DNA from: Dactylis glomerata
Lineage: Eukaryota; Streptophyta; Magnoliopsida; Poales; Poaceae
DNA: 64,000 bases
Assembly: GCA_007115705.1 (NCBI GenBank)
Contig: QXEO01000817.1
Span: forward strand, 1,408,500-1,472,499
Direction: 5' to 3'
Part shown: positions 34,098 through 44,245 of the stretch, in pieces
How the letters are laid out: each line of letters opens with the position of its first letter
Position numbering within the stretch: position 1 is the stretch's first letter
The notes under the pieces: model-generated
Database searches by the model: none
What the model was told of the DNA's origin: nothing
What the model saw: only the letters and a program-made list of their open reading frames with translations
Translations under genes and position numbers: made by a program

Positions 34098-35748
34098 TGA
34101 TACGTCTCCAATGTATCTATAATTTTTAATGCTCCATGCTTGTTTTTACACCATTTGCCTACTGTTTCGTTACACTTTGTGGCACTTTTATGCATTTTCC
34201 GGAACTAACCTATTAACGAGTTGCCACAGTGCCAGTTCCCTGTTTTCTGCTATTTTTGTGTTTCAGAAGTGATACACAGGAAATATTCTCAGAATTGGAC
34301 GAAACAAGTTCCTGAAGTCTTATTTTACCCGGAAGCTTCCAGAGATCCGAAGGAGAGTAGGAGGGAGGCCACCAGGGCCCCACACGCAGGGCTGGCACAG
34401 CCAGGGCCACGCCACCCTGGCGTGAGGGCACCTGGCCCCTCCTCTGACATCGCCCCTTCGCCTATAAAGACCCCCCAACGGAAAAAACCTAAGTACCCGA
34501 TCAATTTTCCAGAACACATCGCGATCCGCCGCCGCCGTCGACCCGAAGATCGGGAGGGTCCAGAAGCTCTTCCCGGCACCCTGCCGGAGAGGGGAATCGC
34601 CACCGGAGGTCTTCTTCATCGCCATGCTTGCCTCCGGAGCGATGAGTGAGTAGTCTACCTTGGACTATGGGTCCATAGCAGTAGCTAGATGGTTGTCTCC
34701 TCCACCATGTGCTTCATGTTTAGATCTCATGAGCTGCCCTACATGATTGAGATCACCGTTATGTAATTCTACATGTTTGGTTTGTTGGGATCCGATGAAT
34801 ATTGGTGTTTATGATTAAGTTGTTATACTGAATATTATCTTTTGTTATCTCTATGTTGTTTATGATCTTGCATGCTCTCCGTTGTTAGTAGCTATCTTGG
34901 CCGAGTAGTTGCTAGTGACTCCAAGAGGGGCTATTTATGCTCGATAGTGGGTTCATGCCTCTATTTAACCTAGGGGAGTGACAGAAACCTCTAAGGTTGT
35001 AGATGTGCTATTGCTACTAGGGAGAAAACAACATTCATATGCTCAAGGGCATATGCTTTGTTTACATTACACACTTTGCTTAATGCAATTATCTGTTGTT
35101 CGCAACTTAATACTTGTGGAGTTCTCGGATTGATTCACCACAAGTGGATTATTAGTCATAGATGCAGTTGGATGGCGGTCTATGCATTTTGTTGTAATGC
35201 CCAGAGTAAATCTCATAGTGATCTTCTTGACATATCACGTTTATCTTTATTCTGTCAATTGCCCAACTGTAATTTGTTTACCCAGCATGTGTTATTTATC
35301 TTATGGAGAGACACCACTAGTGAACTGTGGACCCCGGTCCTATTTCCATCATATTGCTATTACCTGTTTACTTTACTCGCACTGTTTACTTTACTCGCAT
35401 ACTCTATTGTTTTCCACTCGATACGCTTATAACCTTTGTTTGAAGCAAACCGGTGAGATTGACAACCTCATCGCAAGTTGGGAACGAAGTACTTGGTTGT
35501 GTTGTGTGCAGGTTCCGCGTTGCAGCTAGCAAGCAAAGCTTGGACGAGGCGCCATATATAAATTGTCCGAAGCTGTCGCAAGCTAGCAAGCATCACCTTC
35601 AGTCGTTTGTCTCTCCTCTCCAAGAACGATAAACCTTGGTTTCTTAACTGAGGGAAAACTAGCTGCTATACTCATCATACCTTCCTCTTGGGGTTCCCAA
35701 CAGGCTGGTTATTCACCACGAACAAGGACCGTCTGCTTAGCACCAGCA
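34098..35748 (+). repeat. 3' LTR of B
   Basis: Begins TGATACGTCTCC and ends ACCAGCA. TATAAA at 34463-34468. Confidence 0.93.
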
Positions 35749-35753
35749 CGCTG

Positions 35754-36700
35754 CGCTTAAAGATCTGAAGAGAGTGCTATCCACTGCACCAGTCCTAGCA
35801 GCTCCCGAAGACCAGGAACCCATGTTACTACACATGGCGGCAACCAATAGGGTGGTCAGCATCGTCATCATGGTAGAACGTAAGGAAGAAGCGCAGGAGT
35901 ACGGCATACAGTGACCAGTCTACTATGTCAGCGAGGTCCTGACAGAATCCAAGCAGCGCTACCCTCACTACCAAAAGTTGGCATACGGAGTTTTCCTAGC
36001 TTCTCGTAAGTTAAGGCATTACTTCTATGACCATAAGATCACAGTGGTGAGCAAGGCTCCACTGAAGGACATCATCAATAATAGCGACGCAACAGGACGA
36101 GTTGCAAAGTGGGGCATTGAATTGGCCTCTTTCAACATCGACTACAAGCCTCGCACCGCCATCAAGTCTCAGGCTTTGGCGGAATTTATGGAGGATTGGA
36201 AGGAAGCGCAGGAGACTACACCCGTCCCAGAACCAGAGCATTGGGTGATGCACTTTGATGGTTCAAAGCTGCTACACAGCTCGGGGGCTGGAGTGACACT
36301 CAAATCTCCCAAGGGAGATGAGCTCAGCTACGTTCTCCAGATCCACTTCCCCACCACCAACAACATCGCAGAGTATGAAGCGCTACTGCATGGGCTACAC
36401 GTCGCAAAGGAGATCGGCGTACAACACATTATGTGTTGTGGAGATTCTGACCTTGTCGCTCAGCAGGTGGCTGGCACATACAAAGCTCGGAACGAAGTCA
36501 TGGCGGCATACAGAGACGAAGTGGACGAGATGGCCAAAAGTTTCCTCGGCTATGATATAAAACACGTACGATGAGAAGATAACATGGCGGCCGACACCTT
36601 GTCCAAATTTGGATCTAGCCGCAAGGTAGTTCCGCCAGGCGTATTCCTCGAGCATCTGCACGTCCCATCAGTCAAGATGGTGGATCCAGAAAATACGGAA
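35754..36700 (+). pseudogene. RT tail and RNase H of C (continuation after B)
   Basis: The frame of 19652-20462 resumes here as LKDLKRVLSTAPVLAAP, the connection domain. The RNase H fold is open from 35978: VMHFDGSKLLHSSGAGV (first Asp), NNIAEYEALLHGL (Glu) and GDSDLVAQQV (Asp). Stops are a TGA near 35912 (after YGIQ) and a TGA at 36572 (after KHVR), both where CGA is expected. NMAADTLSK after the second stop is the usual end of the domain. Confidence 0.9.
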
Positions 36701-38029
36701 TTAGCGAGCTCCCCCGTTATGGCGGTTTTGCCCAGCAATCCGCCATGGGCAGAGCCCTACCTGGAATATCTGACGAATAAGAAGCTACCCAAAGACGAAG
36801 TCCAAAAGAGACAAATCGAGCATAGAGCCAAAGCGTACACCATCATAGATGGCCACCTCTACAAGCGAAGCACCCCGGGAATCTTTATGAAGTGCATATC
36901 CCAAGTGGACGGAATCGAAATACTAAGGGAAATCCACGAAGGCGAATGTGGGCATCACGCCGCAGCCAGATCCCTAGTAGCTAAGGCATTCCGCCATGGA
37001 TTCTACTGGCCAACAGCCAAGGCAGATGCAGACCGCATCGTGGAGCTCTGCCAAGGTTACTAGATGTACTCCAAGCAAACCCATATGCCCGCTACAGCAC
37101 TGCATACGATCCCTATAACCTGGCCTTTTGCAGTCCGGGGGCTGGACATGGTGGGTCCGCTAAAAACAGCACCTTCGGGATTTACGCACCTCCTGGTAGC
37201 AGTAGACAAATTCACGAAGTGGGTGGAAGCTAAGCCCATCAGAAAGCTTGATGGCAAAACCGCCCTAAAGTTTGTCAAGGACATTGCGGTCAGATTCGGC
37301 ATCCCACACAGCATCATCACCGACAATGGCACTAACTTGTCTCAGGGAGAAGTTGAAGAATACTGCCATCACAACGGAATCCGCCTCGACCTGGCATCTG
37401 TGGCACATCCACAGTCCAATGACCAAGTTGAGCGGACCAACGGACTAATCATGTCAGGGATCAAGCCACACCTAGAAGCACCGCTACGAAGAGCAGCTGG
37501 AGCCTGGGCAGAAGAGTTGCCATCTGTGTTATGGAGTCTATGGACCACGCCAAACAGATCAACTGGCCTCACCCCTTTCTTCTTAGTCTACGGAGCAGAG
37601 GCAATCTTGCTAAGTGATGTCCAGTACGATTCCCCAAGAGTTGAGGCCTACGAGGAGGAAGATGCAGAAGCGTCCAGATAACTATCCGTGGACCTGCTGG
37701 AAGAAGAACGAGACCTAGCAGCCCAGAGATCCGCCATCTACCAGCAGAATCTTCGCCGCTATCACAACCGGCGAGTTCGCAAACGCTCGTTCAAAGAGGG
37801 GGACCTGGTGCTACGCCTCAAACAACAGAAGTCCCACAAGCTATCCCCGCCTTGGGAAGGACCCTTCGTCATCAGCAAAGCTCTACTGAATGGTTCCTAC
37901 TACCTCATTGATATTCGCGAGCTAGATAAGTGACCCAGTAAGAAGCGCAAACGAAGAGACCCTGACGATATCTACGACGAAACAGATCATCCATGGAACA
38001 TCGCACAGCTACGTCCTTTCTACACTTAG
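36701..38029 (+). pseudogene. Integrase of C (broken)
   Basis: The zinc-binding HHCC region (EIHEGECGHHAAARS...WPTAKADADRIVELC) ends at a TAG (37061) where CAG is usual. The catalytic core has LDMVGPL (first Asp, about 37145), IITDNGTN (second Asp, about 37320) and HPQSNDQVERTN (Glu, about 37427). TAA at 37679 (CAA expected) and TGA at 37931 precede the C-terminal segments KLSPPWEGPFVI and WNIAQLRPFYT, and the final stop is at 38027-38029. All pieces share one frame. Confidence 0.9.
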
Positions 38030-38802
38030 CACTTATCTAGCTATGTAATAGGCACCTCTATATGATCAATGAAATAAAGCATTTGGTTCAATCTTGATTT
38101 TTTCTGAGTCTTTTACCTCCTTTATTGTTCATTTAGATCTTATGGAACCTTTGCGCAATTGTGCTTTGCACTTGCGTCCTTTTAAATCCGCCATAACGTT
38201 CCGCGTAGCTTTCTTATGTTTTGATCTCCATCTGATGTTCTCTGTGTGGATTCCCGAGTAGTGACTTTTTGACGATCTAAGCCGCCATCTGCTAAGGGTT
38301 TTGGACGATTGCTATTAAGTATCGTCGCCCTAGCGGATTGTTCGTGCGAAGATTTCGCCATCTCACGAAAAGTCAAGCACAGAGAGCCGGATGGCGGATC
38401 GCATAATCCTACGCGTGAAAATTTTCAAAGTGTTGTTTTTTGAGCATGTCAAAAACTACAAGATGCATAAAACTAGGCCTGACAGTTTCTTTGCACAATT
38501 AAACCACTTAATAAAAACTGAGCTGCAAAGTTCAAAAAGCATTCCACTGATCCGCCACAAGCAGATCAGTCACAGTGCAGAGCATACACACGCAGTTTAA
38601 AGTTTAAATTACAGACCCACTCAGGGGCCGAATTGATGCAAGTATTTTTTCCTGCCACATTGCAGGGTATAGCCTAAGTAGATGGCGGAACTCCAGAAGA
38701 CACCTCTTCACCGCCATCAGCACCTCCGGTGGCTGCAGAGACTGACGCCGAAGCTTGGCTTGGGGACCCCGGCAGCTCGTATGCTTCATAGTATACGTTT
38801 AG

Positions 38803-41800
38803 CTAAGTGCCCATGGCACATAGCTGATCGTATCCAAGCACACTTTGCCGGATGGCGGCCTCGTCCACCGGTGCTTCGTCCTCGCCACTCTTCGGGATGC
38901 CGGAGGTGATCAGGTCCAGGTCCAGCTCAGGGTAGTGGGCCTTGGCCAATGTTAATGCAGTCCTGGCACCACCCCGAGCGGAGGACTGTTTCCAATCTGC
39001 CACTAGCCCCGGCACGAGCAGCAGCTTCTGAGTCAGCCCAATGGCGGAGAGGCTGGATGAACCCGCTATCTGCAGGCTCCCACACGCCTGGCGACCAGCG
39101 TTGAGAAGGCCATCTAGCTCCTTCTTCGCTGCGTCGGTGGCCACGCGCAAGCCCTCGGCGGAATCCACCTCGCCTTGCTCCAGGGTTGCTGCATAGCGGA
39201 AAAAGAAGACGCGTCACATACGGCATAGCAGAAATCGCAAACTTTACAGTATGGAAAGTAATGGTACCTAGCAGGGTGTCCTGGAAGTGATTGAGAACCT
39301 CGTTAAAGCCAGCATGCCGCTTCTCAAAATCGGCGGCGGCTTTGCGGAGATCCTCTATCTCCTTGTCCTTCTTGAGGCCCTGGCGTTCCTGGTCCTTCAG
39401 CTGCTCTTCGAGGAGGGTGTTTGCGGCCAGAGATTTCTGGAGCTGCTGTTGCAGCCCATCCATCGCAATAGCATGGCCCTTCTCCACCCCCTCAAGTGTG
39501 GACTTGAGCTTGGCAGCGTCTGCATGGTGGAAGTATCAGCGCAGCGTTGATCGAATAAGCATAAAGGAACTCAAACTTGTCAAAGTAAATTACCGCTATT
39601 CTCAAGCTGCTGCTGCAAGTCCGCCACAAGAGCGCTTTTATTTGCCAGCTCCTTCTCCTGCGAGCTGACAACCTGGACCAGGTCCTCTACCACTTTTTTG
39701 TAATTCTGGCAAAATGATATGAAGTGTTAGTCACTCTTAGAGCTTTATGCTGGATAATTATCCGCCATAACGCTCGGGGGCTACTCACGATGATTTTTTA
39801 GTCACTCTTAGAGCATTATGCCGGATAGGTATCCGCCATAACGCTCGGGGGCTACTTATGCTGATTTTTTTTCTTCCTAAGAGCTTTATGCCGGATATTT
39901 ATCCGCCATAACGCTCGGGGGCTACTCAGTATGAAATTTAAAGTTCTCTACAGAGCACTGCATAATATGACAGCGCTCGGGGGCTATGCTATTCAAAAAT
40001 TTATAGTAGTTTCTCTTGGAGCTCCATAGCGGATCACATATGAGAATCTGCCATGGCGCTCGGGGGCTGCTGGGAGTACATACCTATTTAACAATGCTGG
40101 TTCTCTGAACAAATGCCGCCATAGCGGTTGATACATGGTTGCTGGCCTCCTCTTGCAAGTGGTCAAGACGGAAAAGAGCTTCTGATTTCTTCTTCCACTT
40201 TGGGGCCTCCCCAGCTCCTGTACCCACCTCGACCGCCTTCCCGCTGAAGCTCACCTTCTTTGTACTTTTAGCAGGATGGGTGGAAGGCCCAGCATCTTTC
40301 TTCGGGGCATCCGCCATCTTACTAGCCCTTTGGGTAGAAGTGGAAGGCCCAGTTGGGCGGGCAGGAGCATCAGGTGTAGGCGACACGGCAGCAGGGGATG
40401 GTTTAGTCCTTGGAGGCTTCTGGCCAGCAACTTTCCTTCTCCTATGTGCAAAATAAGTCATGGATCAGAGCAAGTTAAGTTATATGTGGTATGGAAGCAT
40501 AGATCAGAACAAGTCATGGATTTTCCTTACTTCCGCTCTGGCAAGTTGATAGTGGCGGAATGCTCAGGCACGGTGTCCAAGTGACCGCGTAGAGCGGGGG
40601 ACGGATGGCGGGAGATAACTCTCTTGCCTAATCCACATACGCGCCCGCCTGCACCGCGAACACCGCGGGGTACCGTCGTTATGGGCTCGTCTGCCACTAC
40701 CTCCTCTTCTGCCACCTTTTGTCTTTTTGGAGATGAGGATGTCTCATCCTCATCATCAGTGAGCTCTTTCGTCCGGGGATAACGGACGAGACGGCTCAGC
40801 TCGGAAGGCGGAAGGGAAGAAAGCTGCAGAAAGATGCAAAGTTATCCAAGGAAAGTAAATTGTTATGGCAGAATAGGGAGACACTCACCTCTGGATAACT
40901 GCCATTCTCGTACATGGGAATCTTCAGCTTCAAAGGCTCATCCCGTCCCACCTTAATGATGTTGCGGATTCGGAGCTCGATTTCTTTAGCAGATAGTTCC
41001 TCCTTGGAGTAGCGCTAAGGATCGTCAATTCCGCTATATTCGCACATCAAGGCTGGGCGATACTGAAGAGGCTGAATCCGCCGTGAGACCCAGCAGTGGA
41101 TGGTATCGGCACCTGTCAGTCCAGAAAAGACAAGTTTCGAAATCCGTCGTGAGCATAGTTGGCATTCGTCATCCATCATAAAATCGTCCATGACACCCCA
41201 GCTATCCTGCTCCTCGGCGGGGCCATCAACAAAAGACTGCAGGCCATACTTCATTTCAGGAGGGGCCTGGTCAGCCAGATAGAAGAAAGATCCCCGCCAT
41301 CCCTTTGCAGAATCATGCGGGATAATATAGGGGTATGATTTCCCGCTCCGAGGAACAAAGGAGACCGATCCGCAATTGCGAGGATCTCCATTCGCATCCC
41401 GGTTGTAGCGGATGTTAAAATATAAGCGGAGTAAGTCTCCGCGTGGGTTGATACCCAGATACTCCTCGCATAGTGCGATGAATCCCGCTATGGCGGTGAA
41501 GCTATTCGGTGCAATGTGGTGTAGCTGTAACCTGTAGTGCCAAAGTACGCCCTTCAGGAAGTAGGATGGCGGAAGGCTGAGCCCTCGGTCGATGTGAGAC
41601 TTCAGAATAACGACCTCTCCATCTGAAGGGGCTGGCATTATTGCACCAGGATCAACCCACCATCTGGAGATCTCCTTGCCAGCTACACGTCCTTCTCGCT
41701 CCAATGAAGACAGAGTTTCCTCGTCTAGATTGCAAGGTTCCCAGTTACCTCCCGAAGTCTCGGGCATGGCGGATTCTGTGTCAGATGACCACGCTGAACC

Positions 41801-41881
41801 TTCAGCGGCTTCAGACTTTGAAGCTTGGCGAGGCGACTCTGGTTCCATGGCGGCTAGAGGTGTGGCGGAAATAACTTCCAA
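38803..41881 (-). pseudogene. Six-exon antisense gene of C (gypsy-type transposon domain, coiled-coil tail)
   Basis: On the strand opposite to gag-pol, six exons join phase-perfectly at GT-AG introns: 41881-40889, 40823-40531, 40441-40084, 39705-39594, 39519-39268, 39188-38803 (2,394 nt, 798 codons with stop). Exon 1 carries the 'putative gypsy type transposon' domain (PSYFLKGVLWHYRLQLHHIA, SFTAIAGFIALCEEYLGI), known from antisense ORFs of Grande/Retand-type elements. Exon 3 is Pro/Lys-rich; exons 4-5 form a coiled coil (EEQLKDQERQGLKKDKEIEDL). Only two stops break it, TAG at 41015-41017 and TAG at 40084-40086, both readable as CAG to TAG. A minus-strand TATATAAA lies at 42043-42050. Function unknown. 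Confidence 0.75.
39735..40075 (+). repeat. Five degenerate ~70-bp tandem repeats with a GCTCGGGGGCTAC core
   Basis: Cores start near 39772, 39841, 39912, 39974 and 40059, each usually preceded by TCCGCCATAAC and by AGAGCxTTATGCCGGAT. The array fills intron 3 of the antisense gene. The core resembles the plus-strand polypurine tract of Tat-like elements; the tract next to the 3' LTR reads CTAGGGGCTAC. Confidence 0.85.
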
Positions 41882-42042
41882 GATTTTGAGCGAAGACGAG
41901 GAAGATGATGCCAGCTTGTGGCGGAAAAAGCTACCGGCGGTGAGGTCTTCCGCGGTGGCTCGTCAGAGATGATGAAGCTCTCGTGGGGGCGCTGAGGAGA
42001 GAGAGAGTGCATCGAGGGCGAATGAGGGGTGACCGGCCGGGG

Positions 42043-42050
42043 TTTATATA
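42043..42050 (-). promoter_or_regulatory. TATA box for the antisense gene of C
   Basis: TATATAAA on the minus strand, about 160 bases upstream of the antisense ATG (41881). Confidence 0.55.
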
Positions 42051-42432
42051 GACCCCGGACCTCGAGATTCGTGCCCGCCATCACCACCGCTCGTCCTGAT
42101 CGCAGAAACCCTAACCCGGTGACACGTGTCCAGGGGTAAAAAGGTAACTTCGGTAAAAACAGTGCATGTGCTGTAAGTCTTGCCCTAGAAGGAACTACGT
42201 GCCGGAATTCACGGCGGATTTCTATGGTATGATCCAGCGGATCCCGGAAATCTCGCTAAGTTAAAACTATGTCGCCTGATCCGCTATTTGCGGCGGATTA
42301 ATAGATGGAAGAAGGAACATCAAGAAACCGCCATCCAAGCGCAGAATAGAAGAAAAGCTATGGCGGATGCATCTCACCAAGAACGTGACATGGCGGATGG
42401 AGATGGCGATCTTGAAGTTCCCTAGGGGCTAC

Positions 42433-42988
42433 TATTGGGGATATGCCAAATGGGTATACCAGCGACGTAGTCCTAAACCAGCAAGCCAGGGTGGCCTATC
42501 AGGGGTGGTATGGCGGATTGCCTACCGGGCGGCCCAGTTGCTGGAGATACCACGGCGGTACTGGACGCAGGCGCTTATGGCGGATCCGAAGATAGGCCCA
42601 TGGCGGGTTGCGTTGTAGTACACGCATAGGACTTAGTCTAGGACTCCAAGTTGTATTCGCTCCGGTACCAACGTGTAGCCCACGCCATGCGCCTTTATAA
42701 GCCGGCGTGGAGAAGCCTTTGAGGCACGACATAGCCATAAGGGCAGAAGACACAATAGCTAGGTTTACGGCCAATCACATAGCGAAATAGCCGACCTCCT
42801 CATTGTAACCGAGCACTTGTTGCCATATAGTGAATTATAACAGCACGTAGGGTCTCGCCACCGTTGCGGGATCTGAAGCTGGGTAAACTCGTGCTACCAC
42901 CGTCCCGGATCGCTCCGCCGTGTTCACCCCCTTCCACAAACCGCCATACCCCTATCTCTATGGCAGATCTGTTGACGAAACCACGACA
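42433..42988 (+). repeat. 3' LTR of C
   Basis: Starts TATTGGGGATAT (TG mutated to TA, one extra G), ends ACGACA and is followed by CAATG. Direct repeat of 15007-15561. Confidence 0.92.
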
Positions 42989-42993
42989 CAATG

Positions 42994-43300
42994 CTTATTT
43001 TACCATTTATTGGTCTATTTTGCCATTTTGGGCAGCTTGTTGAAATGACATGTAATTTCCTTTTCCTAGGATACAATGTTTGTCTTCACTACGAGTACCG
43101 ATATGGTTTCATGTAATGGAGATAGGTTCAACCCCTTTTTCTAAAAGAAAGTAATAGCAACAATAGCAAAAACCTTTCATATCAAACAAAAAACCAACAA
43201 ACCCTTCATGGCAAAAAAGTAACATCTCTTCATAACAAAAAAAATTGTTTTATAAAGAAAAACCTGAATAGAAATGCATGGGCTTAGCATAGTCCTTTCC
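42994..43300. other. Intergenic sequence left of CYC1
   Basis: AT-rich, with no convincing ORF. The stretch near 43100-43145 (GTAATGGAGATAGGTTCAAC then CCC and T-run) looks like the 3' end of a plant LINE, too short to assign. Confidence 0.4.
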
Positions 43301-43512
43301 TCCTGAAAATGGTTCGGTTTCAACGGCCCATTCAAAATACTCGGCTGCAGGAAGCCCACGCGTCCCTCACTTCCCCCAAAAGCCTCCTCAGTCATCGCGT
43401 CCCTCACATCGCCACAAAGCCTGCGCCTCCATCCACCTCCCCCTCCCACCCCCACCCGCCGCGCCGCCGCTCGCCGGAGCACCGCCTCGCCGACCCCGGC
43501 CGCTACCCATAG
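43301..43512 (+). promoter_or_regulatory. Probable CYC1 promoter and 5' UTR exon
   Basis: A switch to GC-rich, C-rich sequence ends in a good donor (CCATAG/GTAACT, 43513). The first coding exon begins with an acceptor at 44236-44237, so a leader intron of about 725 bp is likely. No TATA box is evident and the transcription start is not fixed. Confidence 0.5.
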
Positions 43513-44245
43513 GTAACTACGCTACGCCCTTCGGTTCTCGCTCCCCGTTACCTCCCCTTTCAGAAATCTAGAATCCATTCGATCTGGTGATCTGCTCCGG
43601 TCGTCGCGTCGTTGCGCGCCGGAGACCCGGTCCGGGTCTCCGGGGTGAGTGGTAATCGAGAGGGTAGGTAGATCGGGGATTTTCTTCTTCGAATCTGATC
43701 CATTTCTGCCGTCGCGCCGTAGGGATCGTGCCGTTACCGTTCGCGCGTCTCGGGCTAGATCTCCCCGGAGATGGCGCTTGCTGCCTCCGAATCGTAGATG
43801 GAATTCCCACCCGCCTCGCTTCGGTGAATCTGATCCATTTAGGGTCGTTACTGCCTTGTCTATTTTTCGTTTCATTCCATGTGGAGATCAAAATACTGTA
43901 CTGTCACCCCTCATCCAGTGTCTGCTCTAATACAGTATCTGTTTAGGTTTGATAGTTAATAAACTGAAGTGAATGTCCTGAATTTTGGTTTGGGATTTGG
44001 GGTTGACGTTGTGAAAGAAACATTTCGCAAGAAATCCTCGTCATTAATGTGCTTTTACCATGATTTTGTTCCACTTTAGTCCAATAGGATGGCTTGTATA
44101 ATGTAAATGCGACTTCAGTTGTTCAGTTTATCAGCAGCAAGTTTGCATATATGGTTTGCTGCTGTTTCTGATTATCGGTTTATCATACCAGTCCACCTTT
44201 GTTCTACATGTAACACTGCTTTTAATCTTCGATGCAGAGTTCTGA

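Larger units (their letters stand above)
20463..35748 (+). mobile_element. Element B: Athila-like gag/protease retrotransposon, itself split by A
   Basis: The LTRs are 20463-20481 plus 27193-28848 (5') and 34098-35748 (3'). Target duplications are CGATG (20458-20462) and CGCTG (35749-35753), with one substitution. A tRNA-Asp primer site, gag and protease ORFs, and a 2.9-kb 3' module shared with A and D follow. RT and integrase are absent. LTRs differ at about 30 sites (2%, hand count). The 24-base length difference is one extra 18-base unit (CTGTTTACTTTACTCGCA, three versus two copies near 28447) and a 6-base indel. Confidence 0.93.
15007..42988 (+). mobile_element. Element C: Tat-like Gypsy retrotransposon with antisense gene, host of B and A
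   Basis: LTRs are at 15007-15561 and 42433-42988, with target duplications CAATG at 15002-15006 and 42989-42993. Without the B/A insertion the element is about 12.7 kb. Plus-strand order is gag, protease, RT, [B/A], RNase H, integrase; then a 4.4-kb 3' region coding on the minus strand. Large size, the antisense gypsy-type-transposon domain and the GCTCGGGGGCTAC tracts point to the Tat/Grande/Retand group. The LTRs differ at about 20 of 555 sites (3.5%, hand count), the largest divergence in the window. It is inactive, with more than a dozen in-frame stops. Confidence 0.93.

Noticed and set aside
39735..40075. CRISPR-like array
   Set aside because: Spaced repeats, but a plant nuclear genome, degenerate units, similar spacers and location inside a retrotransposon intron.
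43522..43930. ORFs on both strands in the CYC1 leader intron
   Set aside because: GC-rich 5' intron sequence of a real gene. No domain, and the frames compete with each other.
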